Shown: positions 1-7,988 of the stretch, one piece after another
Layout: every line of letters begins with the position of its first letter
Position numbering within the stretch: position 1 is the stretch's first letter
Source of the DNA: CAVQBJ01 sp963710725
GTDB lineage: Bacteria > Actinomycetota > Thermoleophilia > Solirubrobacterales > Solirubrobacteraceae
DNA: 64,000 nucleotides
Reading direction: 5' to 3'
Assembly: GCA_963710725.1 (NCBI GenBank)
Contig: CAVQBJ010000008.1
Span: forward strand, 1,798,001-1,862,000
Program-made: the position numbers and the translations under genes
The notes under the pieces: model-generated
Database searches by the model: none
Told to the model about the DNA's origin: nothing
The model's input: only the letters and a program-made list of their open reading frames with translations

Positions 1-1009
1 GCTCGAGCAGCTCGCGCTCCTGCGGGAAGAACTTCGCGCCCTCCTGGTAGACGGCGACGAGGCGGCCGTAGTCGTTGCGGTGCGAGTGCACGGGCGCGAC
101 GCACCAGTGCTCGGGCAGGTCGCTCGGATCCTCGAGGAAGATGCGATGGGCGACGAGCTTCGCCTCGGCGTCGTCGAAGCCCTTCTGGTGACGCATGAGC
201 TCGGACTCGGGCGTCGGACGCACGGCGAGCAGGTACTTGGGCGCGCGCACCTGGTGGGCGGCTCGATCGGTGATGCGCGCGAGCGTCTCGTTCAGGTCGC
301 CGGTGGCGATGAGGTCGGCGGCGGTCTCGAAGACGCTCTGCAGGCGCTCGCCCATCGCGTCGAGCTGCTTACGCAGGATCGACACCTGCGCGGCATCGGT
401 CTCGTCGCTGCCACCCGGATCCCAGCTGATCTTGTAGATGCAGTCGGGAGCGCCGAGCGCCTGGCAGGAGTCGTGCTCGACGCGCGCCGGCGGCAGGCCG
501 AACAGCGAAGCGCATTGGGAGAGCATCCCCGTCGTCCATTCGCAGTGCAGCCGCTCGCGCACGAAGCCGGGCGCGGCGACGGCGCGGATCTCGGCATACC
601 CCGACCGCGCCTCGACCGTCTCCAGCCTGGCGGCGATGCTGAAGCGCTGCGAGGCGACGTCGCTGCGGCGGAGGAGCTCCTCGGGCGAGCCGAGCGCGCG
701 CAGCGTGGTGGCCGTCGAGGATGAGCCGAGGACGCGCACGGCGTCCTCTCCGACGTGGCGCGCGAAGTTGGGGTCGCGGGTGACCTGCTCGCCGGCCCGC
801 CACAGGGCGAGCGTCTCGTCCATGGTCACCCAGTTGCCGATATCCGTGAGGTACTCGGCCGTGCGCTCGCTGCGCGCCTCGGTGATCAGGCGGCGCACTC
901 CGGTGTCACCGGCGACGCGGTGCACGCGAGCGACCAGCGTCGCGGTCAGCGCGCAGCTGAACGCCGGGGCGGCGCTCGATGTCGCCTCGGGGAGGCTCTC
1001 ACCGGTCAT
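1..1009 (-). CDS. Sensor protein with 4VR-like and GAF domains (C-terminus outside window)
   Basis: The frame is open from an ATG at 1009 through the left edge, so the C-terminal output domain is missing. Residues about 40-180 look like a 4-vinyl-reductase/heme-NO-binding-type sensor fold, ending in the Cys-rich pattern (C-x-A-L-G-x-x-D-C-x-Y) usual for it. A helical linker of about 30 residues follows, then a GAF-like domain containing ...HWCVAPVHSHRND.... In related actinobacterial proteins this layout precedes a GGDEF or similar signalling domain, but that is inference because the sequence stops here. An ATG at 1020 is in another frame and meets a stop at once, so 1009 is the best start. 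The protein probably reports a small ligand to cyclic-dinucleotide or transcriptional signalling. Confidence 0.8.
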   Translation of the reverse strand, partial: MTGESLPEATSSAAPAFSCALTATLVARVHRVAGDTGVRRLITEARSERTAEYLTDIGNWVTMDETLALWRAGEQVTRDPNFARHVGEDAVRVLGSSSTATTLRALGSPEELLRRSDVASQRFSIAARLETVEARSGYAEIRAVAAPGFVRERLHCEWTTGMLSQCASLFGLPPARVEHDSCQALGAPDCIYKISWDPGGSDETDAAQVSILRKQLDAMGERLQSVFETAADLIATGDLNETLARITDRAAHQVRAPKYLLAVRPTPESELMRHQKGFDDAEAKLVAHRIFLEDPSDLPEHWCVAPVHSHRNDYGRLVAVYQEGAKFFPQERELLE

Positions 1010-1060
1010 GCAGCTCTCATCGACCGCGGAGACGATCTTTACAGCAACAGGTGCCGCGAG

Positions 1061-1085
1061 TGGACATCCATCCACCAAATGTCCA
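1061..1085. promoter_or_regulatory. Inverted repeat TGGACAT-N11-ATGTCCA between divergent genes
   Basis: Two perfect 7-base arms, at 1061-1067 and 1079-1085, lie 52 bases upstream of the sensor gene start (1009, minus) and 100 bases before the small plus-strand gene at 1185. Position and symmetry fit an operator for a dimeric regulator or an extended promoter element. No regulator can be named from sequence alone. Confidence 0.35.
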
Positions 1086-1184
1086 GGGGGCGCGGCTCTT
1101 ACCGGCCTCTCAGCCGCCTCTCAGGTCGCACTGACGAGGCGGGCCGAAGATGAACCTCACACCAACCCGCCCAGGAGACCTCTC

Positions 1185-1283
1185 ATGCCCCTTATCAAGT
1201 TCGCGCTCAGCTGCCTCGGCGCCGTCGGCGCGCTCGCGCTGCTGGCCGCGCTCGGATCGATCGCCGAGGCGCCGGAGTACTAG
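1185..1283 (+). CDS. 32-residue hydrophobic peptide
   Basis: ATG at 1185 is preceded by an AGGAG at 1173-1177 with good spacing. The 32-residue product has one hydrophobic helix (about residues 3-26, rich in Leu, Ala and Gly) and a short acidic tail ending in EAPEY. It is probably a single-pass membrane micropeptide. It is in front of, but convergent with, the LtrA gene. The ribosome site and clean hydrophobic composition support it; the lack of homology evidence limits confidence. Confidence 0.5.
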   Translation: MPLIKFALSCLGAVGALALLAALGSIAEAPEY

Positions 1284-1298
1284 CGCGCTCGCGGCCGT

Positions 1299-2477
1299 CT
1301 ACTCCGTCAGACCATGGCGCAGGCGGCCGCGCAGCTCCGCGAAACGCACGCGCTCGTAGCCGACGAGCGTCGCCAGCACCGCGACGAGGATCGCGAGCGT
1401 GACGAGCGCCGGAACGGCCACCGCGAGCGGCAGGAGCGCGAGGCAGACGACCGCGGCGACCAGCCGCTGGGTGCTGAAGCGGTGCACGTTGCGCCAGCGG
1501 AAGGCCACGTGAGCGAGCAGGTACAGGGCGGTCCCGCCGAGCAGCGCGCTCGCGGGCACCACGGCGAGCGGGTGATCGACGTGGCGCAGGATCTCCTTGA
1601 AGCCGAGCGCCACGAGAATCACCCCGGCCACGAGCGGGAAGTGCAGGTAGGAGAAGGAGTCACGCGCGATCTCGTTACGCTCGCGCCCGGCGTGCGCGCG
1701 AGCGAGCCGGCGGGCGGCCACCAGCGCCACCACGTCGAAGTACAGCCACCACAAGGCGCCGACGACCGCGGTGCCGAGGATCGCGGCCGCCACCACGCCG
1801 GCATCGATGCTCACCTGGGAGGCGACCCCGATGGCGACGATCGACTCGCCGAGCGCGATGAGGACGATCAGCCCATGGCGCTCGGCGAAGTGACCGGGCA
1901 CGAGCCGCCAGCCGTCGGCCCCGAACACGTACGGCCCGCCCATGTCGAGCGCGAGCGCGACCACCCACAGGCCCACTCGCAGGCCGGGCGTGGCGAACGC
2001 CGCGGCCACGAGCAGCCCCGTCCCGACCAGCGTGCTCACCGCCAGCCCGGTCACCGCGCGGCGCAGCGCCGGATCGTCGCGACTGGCGGTCACGAACAGG
2101 GCGATGTGCGATGCGCGCACGACGCCGTAGGCGCATGCGAACAGGAGCGCCTCGCTGCCGAACGCGTTCGGCACGCTCAGCGCGGCGACGAGCAGCGCGG
2201 CGATCGCGACGAACATGACGAGCTGGACCGTTCCCTCCTCCGGGTCGATGACGCTCGTCAACCAGGCGTAGCCGGTCCACGACCACCACAGCACGGCGAG
2301 GACGAGCAGGCCCTTGGCGACGCCGCCCCACGTCGGCTCGCGGGCCATGAGTGTCGTGCACTGCGTGATCGCGAGCACGAACACGAGGTCGAAGAACAGT
2401 TCGAGCGGCGTCACGCGCTCCTCGTCGCCGCGCAGGACCGCGGTCAGCCGGGGCAGACGCGTGTGGGCCGTGCTCAC
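1299..2477 (-). CDS. Low temperature requirement A (LtrA) family membrane protein
   Basis: This 392-residue polytopic protein starts with the family hallmark, ...TPLELFFDLVFVLAITQ..., where the ELFFDLVFV stretch just before helix 1 is diagnostic for LtrA. About ten to twelve hydrophobic segments follow. A conserved central block has ...HFAERHGLIVLIALGE..., and the highly conserved glutamate of ALGES is present. Length matches the family (about 360-400). LtrA was named for a Listeria low-temperature growth phenotype, but its molecular role is not established. The gene is divergent from the nitroreductase at 2525 and shares a 47-base intergenic region with it. Confidence 0.9.
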   Translation of the reverse strand: MSTAHTRLPRLTAVLRGDEERVTPLELFFDLVFVLAITQCTTLMAREPTWGGVAKGLLVLAVLWWSWTGYAWLTSVIDPEEGTVQLVMFVAIAALLVAALSVPNAFGSEALLFACAYGVVRASHIALFVTASRDDPALRRAVTGLAVSTLVGTGLLVAAAFATPGLRVGLWVVALALDMGGPYVFGADGWRLVPGHFAERHGLIVLIALGESIVAIGVASQVSIDAGVVAAAILGTAVVGALWWLYFDVVALVAARRLARAHAGRERNEIARDSFSYLHFPLVAGVILVALGFKEILRHVDHPLAVVPASALLGGTALYLLAHVAFRWRNVHRFSTQRLVAAVVCLALLPLAVAVPALVTLAILVAVLATLVGYERVRFAELRGRLRHGLTE

Positions 2478-2524
2478 GGCGCGATTCTGGCAGGGCGCCG
2501 GGGCGCCGTCCTATCGTGGGGTCG

Positions 2525-3043
2525 ATGAATCTCGAGGAGGCGATCCGCACCCGCCGCACGCATAAGGCCTTCCGGGCCGAGCCGGTCACCCCGCGCGTGC
2601 TCGACGAGCTGTTCGAGCTCGCGCGCTGGGCCCCGAACCACCACGTCACGAACCCGTGGCGCTTTCGCGTCCTCGGCGAGCGCACGCGCGCGGAATTGAT
2701 GACGCTCGCCGAGCGCCGCCAACCGGGATCAGCGGTCAAGCTCGCGCGGGCGCCCACGCTCGTCGCCGTGAGCGCGATCCTGTCCGGTGAGTCCGCCGCG
2801 GACCGCGAGGATCTGCTCGCCACCGCGGTGGCCGCGTACATCGTGCTGCTCGGCGCGCACGCCCGCGGGCTCGCCGGCTACTGGCGCACCGTGCCGCTGC
2901 TCGACGACCCCGAGGCGCGGGCCCTGCTCGGACTCGGCGGGTCCGAGACGCCCGTCGGCCTCCTCTACCTCGGCGAGCCCGTCGAGGACCAGCGCGTCCC
3001 CGAGCGGGCGCCGGTGGAGACGATCGTCAGCTACCTGCCCTGA
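2525..3043 (+). CDS. Nitroreductase family oxidoreductase
   Basis: The product is a short (172-residue) FMN-binding nitroreductase. The N-terminus has the family signature (IRTRRTHKAF, then ARWAPNHHVTNPWRF), in which Arg/Ser-type residues contact the FMN phosphate. The middle has helices lining the flavin site and the C-terminus carries GLLYLGEP, matching the IGYP/G-type strand of the fold. Such enzymes transfer two electrons from NAD(P)H to nitroaromatics, quinones or enals; the real substrate is unknown. ATG 2525 is chosen over an in-frame GTG at 2516 because it directly begins the conserved NLEEAI helix. The gene ends four bases from the convergent VOC gene. Confidence 0.88.
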   Translation: MNLEEAIRTRRTHKAFRAEPVTPRVLDELFELARWAPNHHVTNPWRFRVLGERTRAELMTLAERRQPGSAVKLARAPTLVAVSAILSGESAADREDLLATAVAAYIVLLGAHARGLAGYWRTVPLLDDPEARALLGLGGSETPVGLLYLGEPVEDQRVPERAPVETIVSYLP

Positions 3044-3047
3044 GCGC

Positions 3048-3827
3048 TCACGGCTCGAGCTGGCCCGCGTAGAGCGCGAACACGGCGCCCTGCGGGTCCT
3101 GCACGACGGCGATCTTGGCGATCCCGATGTCGTCGGGGCCGAACAGCGTGCTGCCGCCGAGCTCGACGGCCTTCGCCACACCGGCGTCGATGTCGTCGAC
3201 CACGAAGTAGACGAGCCAATGCGGCGGAACGCCGGGCGGGGCGAGCGGGCGGAGGCCGCCGTTGCTCCGTTCTCCGTTCATGATCACGCGGTACTCGGTG
3301 GGGCTGTTCTCCATCGGCGCGAACGTCCAGCCGAACAGCTGCCCGTAGAAGCTCGCCGAGGCGTCGAGGTCCGGAGAGGCGAGCTCGTTCCACGAGAAGG
3401 CGCCGGGGGCGTTGACGAGCGCCGCGCCAATATTGTCACGCGGCTGCCAGAGCATGAAGAAGGCTCCCTGCGGGTCCTGGATCACCGACATGCGCCCGGC
3501 GGTCATGACATCGAACGGCGGCGCGTGCACCGCGGCGCCGAGCTCCTGCGCGCGTTGCGCGGCGGCGTCGACGTCGACCACCGTGACGTAGTTGTTCCAC
3601 GCCGGCGGCACACCGGCGTCACGCTGGGCGGCCGGCTGGGCGCTGATCGCCGCCACGTGCTTCGCGTCGACCGACATCATCGAGTAGACGGCGTCATCGC
3701 CGACCGGCCGGTCGTCAGCCTCCCAACCGAGCAGCTCGCCGTAGAACGCCTTCGCGCCCTCCTGATCGGTCGTGTTGAGGTCGACCCAGCTGAATGTCCC
3801 TGGTGTGTACTGCGTTCGTTCACCCAT
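3048..3827 (-). CDS. Two-domain VOC (glyoxalase/bleomycin-resistance type) protein
   Basis: The 259-residue product is two tandem VOC domains, about residues 8-125 and 136-258. Each opens with F-x-W-x-(D/E)-L and a FYG(E/Q)LFGW-type helix and closes with a DPQGA(F/V)F strand. VOC proteins bind a metal or small ligand between paired modules. Close relatives are annotated as glyoxalase or hydroxylase-like, but the substrate cannot be assigned. The frame is open much further upstream; ATG 3827 is preferred because it starts the first VOC domain with normal spacing. The gene is transcribed away from the ECF sigma gene end at 3880. Confidence 0.88.
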   Translation of the reverse strand: MGERTQYTPGTFSWVDLNTTDQEGAKAFYGELLGWEADDRPVGDDAVYSMMSVDAKHVAAISAQPAAQRDAGVPPAWNNYVTVVDVDAAAQRAQELGAAVHAPPFDVMTAGRMSVIQDPQGAFFMLWQPRDNIGAALVNAPGAFSWNELASPDLDASASFYGQLFGWTFAPMENSPTEYRVIMNGERSNGGLRPLAPPGVPPHWLVYFVVDDIDAGVAKAVELGGSTLFGPDDIGIAKIAVVQDPQGAVFALYAGQLEP

Positions 3828-3879
3828 GCGGCGACGATGACGCACGGGCGGGGCCCAGGTTGTGACGTCCGTGTGGCGC

Positions 3880-5043
3880 CTACAGCTCGGCCAGCCGGCG
3901 GCGCAGGAAGCGCACCTCGGGCTCGGCATGGGCGAGCGCCAGCGCGCGCTCGTAGGCGGCGCGCGCGTCGTCGGAGCGGCCGAGACGCCGCAGCAGGTCC
4001 GCCCGTGTGGCATGCAGGTATTGGTAGCCGTCGAGGTCGAGTCCGTCGACGAGCCGCAGACCCGCCTCGGGTCCACGCGCGGCGGCGACGGCCACGGCGC
4101 GGTTGAGCGCCACCACCGGCGAGGCGGTGAGCGCCATCAGCTCTCCGTAGAGCGCGACGATCTGCTCCCAGTCGCGCGGCTCGTCGCAGTGCAGCGCGGC
4201 GATCGCGGCCTGCAGCACGTACGCGCGCCGACCCCCGAGCGCGATCGCTCGATGCAGGCGCCTCCGCCCCTCCTCGATCGCGGCCGCGTCCCACAGCGAG
4301 CGATCCTGGTCGGGGAGGAGCACGAGCTCGCCGTCGCGCATGCGCGCGCCGCGCCGGGCCTCTCCGAGCAGCATGAGGGCGAGCAGGGCGTGGGCCTCGG
4401 GCTCGTCGGGCATCAGCTCGGCGACGGAGCGACCGAGACGGATACCCTCGCCCGCGAGGTCCTCGCGGCCGGCGAAGCCCTCGTTGAAGATGAGATAGAC
4501 GACGGCGAGCACCGCGTCGACGCGCTCGGGCAGCAGGTGATCGGGCGGAACGCGGAAGGGAACGCCGGCGAGCTTGATCTTGCGCTTGGCGCGCACGAGC
4601 CGCTGGGCCATGGTCGCCTCCGAGACGAGGAACGCACGCGCGATCTGCTCCGTCGACAGCCCCCCGAGCGTGCGCAGCGTGAGCGCCACCTGGGCGTCGA
4701 GCGCGAGCGACGGATGGCAGCAGGTGAAGATGAGCTCCAGGCGCTCGTCGGGGATCACTTCTTCATCCGTCTCTTCCTCCGCGACCTCGCGCCGCTCCAG
4801 GAGTCGCGTCTTGGCGGCCAGCACGCGCTCGCGGCGCACGCGGTCGATCGCGATGTGGCGCGCGGTCGTCGTCAGCCAGGCGCCCGGATTGTCGGGAAGG
4901 CCGTCGCGGGGCCAGCGCTCGCTCGCCCGGGCGAAGGCCGCCTGCGCGGCCTCCTCGGCGAGGTCGAAGTCGCCGAGGAAGCCGATCAGGGTGGCGAGGA
5001 CGCGGCCCCACTCGCCGCGGAAGATGCGCTCGAGCTCGCTCAG
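3880..5043 (-). CDS. ECF42-type RNA polymerase sigma factor with C-terminal extension
   Basis: The conceptual product is 387 residues. Residues 1-70 are sigma region 2, with ...GDFDLAEEAAQAAF... and the NPGAWL boundary. Region 4 is at about 120-175, with LRTLGGLSTEQIA and a helix-turn-helix. The C-terminal about 200 residues form the TPR-like SnoaL-less extension typical of the ECF42 group (HALLALMLL, ALNRAVAVA, YLHATRADLLRRLG). ECF42 factors are known to be encoded beside DGPF-domain proteins, exactly as here. No ATG, GTG or TTG is available before region 2. The best start is CTG at 5043, overlapping the TGA of the upstream gene and implying translational coupling. The internal GTG at 4839 would delete region 2. 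Confidence 0.87.
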   Translation of the reverse strand: MSELERIFRGEWGRVLATLIGFLGDFDLAEEAAQAAFARASERWPRDGLPDNPGAWLTTTARHIAIDRVRRERVLAAKTRLLERREVAEEETDEEVIPDERLELIFTCCHPSLALDAQVALTLRTLGGLSTEQIARAFLVSEATMAQRLVRAKRKIKLAGVPFRVPPDHLLPERVDAVLAVVYLIFNEGFAGREDLAGEGIRLGRSVAELMPDEPEAHALLALMLLGEARRGARMRDGELVLLPDQDRSLWDAAAIEEGRRRLHRAIALGGRRAYVLQAAIAALHCDEPRDWEQIVALYGELMALTASPVVALNRAVAVAAARGPEAGLRLVDGLDLDGYQYLHATRADLLRRLGRSDDARAAYERALALAHAEPEVRFLRRRLAEL

Positions 5044-5378
5044 CGCTCCACCACGGGCCGGATCTCGACCGCGCCGCCCATGCGCGCCGCCGGGACGCGC
5101 GCGGCGAGCTCGATCGCCCCGTCGAGGTCATCGGCCTCGAGCAGCCAGTAGCCGCCGAGCTCCTCCTTGGTCTCGATGAACGGCCCGTCGGTCGTCAGCG
5201 TGGCGCCGTCCTGCACGCGCACGGTCGTGCTGGTGGCCGTCGGCTGCAGCTGATCGCCGGCGACGATGCCCGGCGCCTGGTTGATCGCCCCGTACTCGGC
5301 GGTGATCGCGTCACGTTCCGCCTGCGGGCGGGACTCCCAGCCGTTCCCGTTGACGTAGATGAGCAGCATGTAGCGCAT
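5040..5378 (-). CDS. YCII-related DGPF-domain protein
   Basis: This 112-residue protein has the YCII/DGPF fold. It starts MRYMLLIYVN and contains TTDGPFIETKEELGGYWL, the motif that names the DGPF family, then a C-terminal GGAVEIRPV strand. An AAGGAGG sits seven bases before ATG 5378. Its stop codon overlaps the likely start of the ECF42 sigma gene, so the two form a coupled operon. Known ECF42 systems pair the sigma factor with one or more DGPF proteins, which are probably regulatory targets or partners; enzymatic function has not been shown. Confidence 0.9.
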   Translation of the reverse strand: MRYMLLIYVNGNGWESRPQAERDAITAEYGAINQAPGIVAGDQLQPTATSTTVRVQDGATLTTDGPFIETKEELGGYWLLEADDLDGAIELAARVPAARMGGAVEIRPVVER

Positions 5379-5510
5379 CGTCGTTCCTCCTTCTGTCGAG
5401 AGTGTGATCGCTGGAGCGACGAACGGGAAGCCCGGGGATCGACGCCCCGGGACGACGTGGCGGAAATCGTCCCTACATTGTCATTGCTGCCAGCGGGCAG
5501 AAGGACGATG

Positions 5511-6494
5511 ATGACCGCCATGGACGCAAAGCGGATCGCCGTGGTCACCTTTCCCGCAGTGCAGGCGCTCGACGTGTTCGGACCGATCGAGGTCTTCAGC
5601 GCCGCCGATCGCCGGTGCGGAGGGGGCCGCTACGCGGTCGAGGTGATCGCCAGCCGCGCCGGCGTCCTCGAGACGTCGAGCGGCGTTCGCCTCGCTCCCC
5701 ATCGGGCGATCTCCGCCGTCCGCGGGCCGCTGGACACGCTCATCGTCGCCGGTGGCTCGGGCGTTCGCGCCGCGACCGCCGACCGCGACCTCGTGCGCTT
5801 CGTCGAGCGGGCGGCACGGCGCTCACGGCGCGTGTGCTCGGTCTGCACCGGCGCCTTCCTGCTCGCCGAGGCCGGGCTGCTCGCGGGGCGGCGCGCGACG
5901 ACCCACTGGTCCGCCTGCGCGGCGCTCGCGCGCAGGCATCCCGACGTGCTCGTCGAGCCCGAGCCGATCTTCGTGCGCGACGGACCCATCGCCACGTCCG
6001 CCGGGGTCACCGCGGGCATGGATCTCGCGCTCGCGCTCGTCGAGGAGGACCTCGGTGCCGACGTCGCCCGCGAGGTCGCGCGCTGGCTCGTGCTGTTCCT
6101 CAAGCGCCCGGGGGGCCAGTCGCAGTTCAGCGCACCACTCGAAGGCCCGGCCGCGACCCGTCCGGCGCTGCGCGACCTGCAGGAATGGATCCCGGGCCAT
6201 CTCGCCGAGGACCTCACCGTCGCCGCGCTCGCCGAGCGCGCCTTCATGAGCCCGCGCAATTTCGCGCGGGCCTTCAGCCGCGAGCTCGGCGTCACGCCGG
6301 CCGCGTACGTGGAGCGCCTGCGCGTCGAGCGCGCACGCACGCTGCTGCAGGACGGCGACGCTCCGACGAAGGCGATCGCCGCGCAGTGCGGCTTCGCGAG
6401 CGTCGAGACGCTGCGTCGGGCCTTCGCCCGTCACGTCGGGACGAGTCCCGGCGCCTACCGCGCGCGCTTCGCGCCCAGCCTCGCGCGCGCCTGA
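5511..6494 (+). CDS. GlxA-type regulator: DJ-1/PfpI domain plus AraC helix-turn-helix
   Basis: The protein has 327 residues. Residues 5-190 are a DJ-1/PfpI glutaminase-like domain with the nucleophile-elbow motif VCTGAF (Cys about 112) and the THWSACAAL block. Residues about 215-325 are an AraC/XylS DNA-binding domain with both helix-turn-helices (LAERAFMSPRNFARAFSREL and a second ending in GTSPGAYRARF). Such fusions are transcription factors, several controlling quaternary-amine metabolism, but the ligand is unknown. ATGs occur at 5508, 5511 and 5520. An AAGGA at 5501-5505 best serves 5511. The next gene, a lone DJ-1 protein, follows after 14 bases and is probably in the same operon. Confidence 0.9.
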   Translation: MTAMDAKRIAVVTFPAVQALDVFGPIEVFSAADRRCGGGRYAVEVIASRAGVLETSSGVRLAPHRAISAVRGPLDTLIVAGGSGVRAATADRDLVRFVERAARRSRRVCSVCTGAFLLAEAGLLAGRRATTHWSACAALARRHPDVLVEPEPIFVRDGPIATSAGVTAGMDLALALVEEDLGADVAREVARWLVLFLKRPGGQSQFSAPLEGPAATRPALRDLQEWIPGHLAEDLTVAALAERAFMSPRNFARAFSRELGVTPAAYVERLRVERARTLLQDGDAPTKAIAAQCGFASVETLRRAFARHVGTSPGAYRARFAPSLARA

Positions 6495-6508
6495 GCCACG
6501 GAGGATCA

Positions 6509-7141
6509 ATGGACATCGCCATCACACTCTTCGACCGCGTCACCGCGCTCGACGCCGTCGGGCCCTACGAGGTGCTGAGCCGGCTGCCCGGCGCCCATGT
6601 GCACTTCGTCGCCGCCGAGACCGGCCCCATGCGCACCGAGAACGGCATGCTCGCGCTCGGCGCCGACGAGCGTCTCGCCGACTGGCCGGAGCCCGACGTG
6701 GTCGTGATCCCGGGTGGCTTCGGCACGCGCGCGCTGATGACCGACGAGCCGATGCTCGATTGGATCCGCCATGCGCACGAGCACTCGCAGTGGACGACCT
6801 CGGTCTGCACCGGGTCGCTGCTGCTCGCGGCCGCCGGCGTGCTGCGCGGGCTGGAGGCCACCTCGCACTGGATGGAGGTCGACACGCTCGCGCAGTACGA
6901 CGCGAAGCCGGTGCGCCGGCGCGTCGTCGAGCAGGGCCGGGTCGTGACGGCCGCCGGCGTGTCGGCGGGGATCGACATGGCGCTCACGCTCGCCGCGCGG
7001 ATCGCCGGCGAGGACGTCGCCCAGGCGATCCAGCTCGGCATCGAGTACGACCCCGAGCCCCCCTTCGCGTCGGGCTCGCCGGGCTCCGCGCCCGACCACA
7101 TCGTCGCGCTCGTGGAGGCGGCGGCGGCGCGGTACGCGTAG
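6509..7141 (+). CDS. DJ-1/PfpI family protein
   Basis: This 210-residue stand-alone DJ-1/PfpI domain has the conserved GGFG turn, nucleophile-elbow cysteine in SVCTGS (Cys about 100) and the SHWMEV helix. It resembles the isonitrile-hydratase-like branch (InhA/ThiJ type) more than the chaperone DJ-1. A GGAGG six bases before ATG 6509 supports the start. It sits 14 bases behind the GlxA-type regulator, so the pair probably act together, the regulator controlling its own operon. The specific reaction is not predictable. Confidence 0.88.
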   Translation: MDIAITLFDRVTALDAVGPYEVLSRLPGAHVHFVAAETGPMRTENGMLALGADERLADWPEPDVVVIPGGFGTRALMTDEPMLDWIRHAHEHSQWTTSVCTGSLLLAAAGVLRGLEATSHWMEVDTLAQYDAKPVRRRVVEQGRVVTAAGVSAGIDMALTLAARIAGEDVAQAIQLGIEYDPEPPFASGSPGSAPDHIVALVEAAAARYA

Positions 7142-7216
7142 GGCGGGCCACCGGCTGGAGTTTGCCGGCGGTGAACGACGCGCGGCGCGTGGGGTCATGG
7201 TGCGCGGGCCCGAGGG

Positions 7217-7248
7217 CGCACCGGCCGCCGATGATGGCGGCCGGTGCG
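7217..7248. terminator. Bidirectional hairpin between convergent genes
   Basis: A perfect 13-base-pair GC-rich stem (7217-7229 with 7236-7248) around the loop GATGAT lies exactly between the stop codons of the DJ-1 gene (7141, plus) and the ABC permease gene (7251, minus). It has no T-tract on either side, which is common for hairpin terminators in high-GC actinobacteria. Confidence 0.7.
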
Positions 7249-7250
7249 GA

Positions 7251-7988
7251 TCACGCGGTGCGTCGGCGCAGCGTCGCGGCGCCGCCGGCGAGCGCGAGGA
7301 TCGTCGCCGCGATCACGATCGCCACGTCGAGCAGGCCACGAGCGCCAAGGGTCCCGTCGACGGTCGCCCGGTGCAGCGCGTCGAAGGCGTACGTGAGCGG
7401 CAGCACGTCGGAGATCACCTGCAGCAGCTCGGCCATCTCGTCGCGACGGATGAACAGCCCGCAGAGCAGCAGCTGCGGCAGCACGATCGCCGGCATGAAC
7501 TGAACGGCCTGGAACTCCGAGCGGGCGAACGCGCTGACGAGCAGGCCGAGCGCCATGCCGAGGATGGCGTTCGCCACGGCGAGCGCCATGACCAGCACCG
7601 TCGGTCCGGCGACGTGCAGGCCAAGCAGTCCGAAGGCCACTCCGGACGTGACGAGCGCCTGCACGGTCGCCACCCCCGCGAACGCCGCGCCGTAGCCGAG
7701 CAGCAGGTCGAGCTTGGCGAGCGGCATCGTCATCAACCGCTCGAGCGTGCCGGTCGTCCGCTCGCGCAGCATCGTGATCGAGGTGACGAGGAACATCGTG
7801 ATGAACGGGAACAGCCCGATGAGCGGACCGCCGATGACCTCGAACGCGAGTGGCCGCTGCTCGAAGGCGTACTTGAGCAGCGTCAGCAGCAACGGCGGCA
7901 CGGCGAGCAGCAGCACGATCGTGCGGGGATCGCGGCGCAGCTGGGCGAGAACCCGGACGGCCGTCGCCCCGGCGACGCGCGGGCTCAC
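7251..7988 (-). CDS. ABC-2 type transporter permease
   Basis: This 245-residue membrane protein has six predicted helices. Between helices 2 and 3 it has the ABC-2 permease signature ...RERTTGTLERLMTMPL.... GTG 7988 is chosen because it overlaps the TGA of the ATPase gene (GTGA, four bases), a classic coupled arrangement; an open frame further upstream lies wholly inside the ATPase gene. Together with the ATPase it forms an exporter of drug-resistance or polysaccharide type. The substrate is unknown. Confidence 0.9.
   Translation of the reverse strand: MSPRVAGATAVRVLAQLRRDPRTIVLLLAVPPLLLTLLKYAFEQRPLAFEVIGGPLIGLFPFITMFLVTSITMLRERTTGTLERLMTMPLAKLDLLLGYGAAFAGVATVQALVTSGVAFGLLGLHVAGPTVLVMALAVANAILGMALGLLVSAFARSEFQAVQFMPAIVLPQLLLCGLFIRRDEMAELLQVISDVLPLTYAFDALHRATVDGTLGARGLLDVAIVIAATILALAGGAATLRRRTA

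Noticed and set aside
1314..2528. Long plus-strand open frame of about 400 codons
   Set aside because: It is the antisense of the LtrA gene. Its translation is His/Arg/Glu/Gln-rich with no domain, a usual by-product of GC-rich third positions.
3862..5151. Long plus-strand open frame of about 430 codons
   Set aside because: It lies opposite the ECF42 sigma gene and is compositionally an antisense frame.
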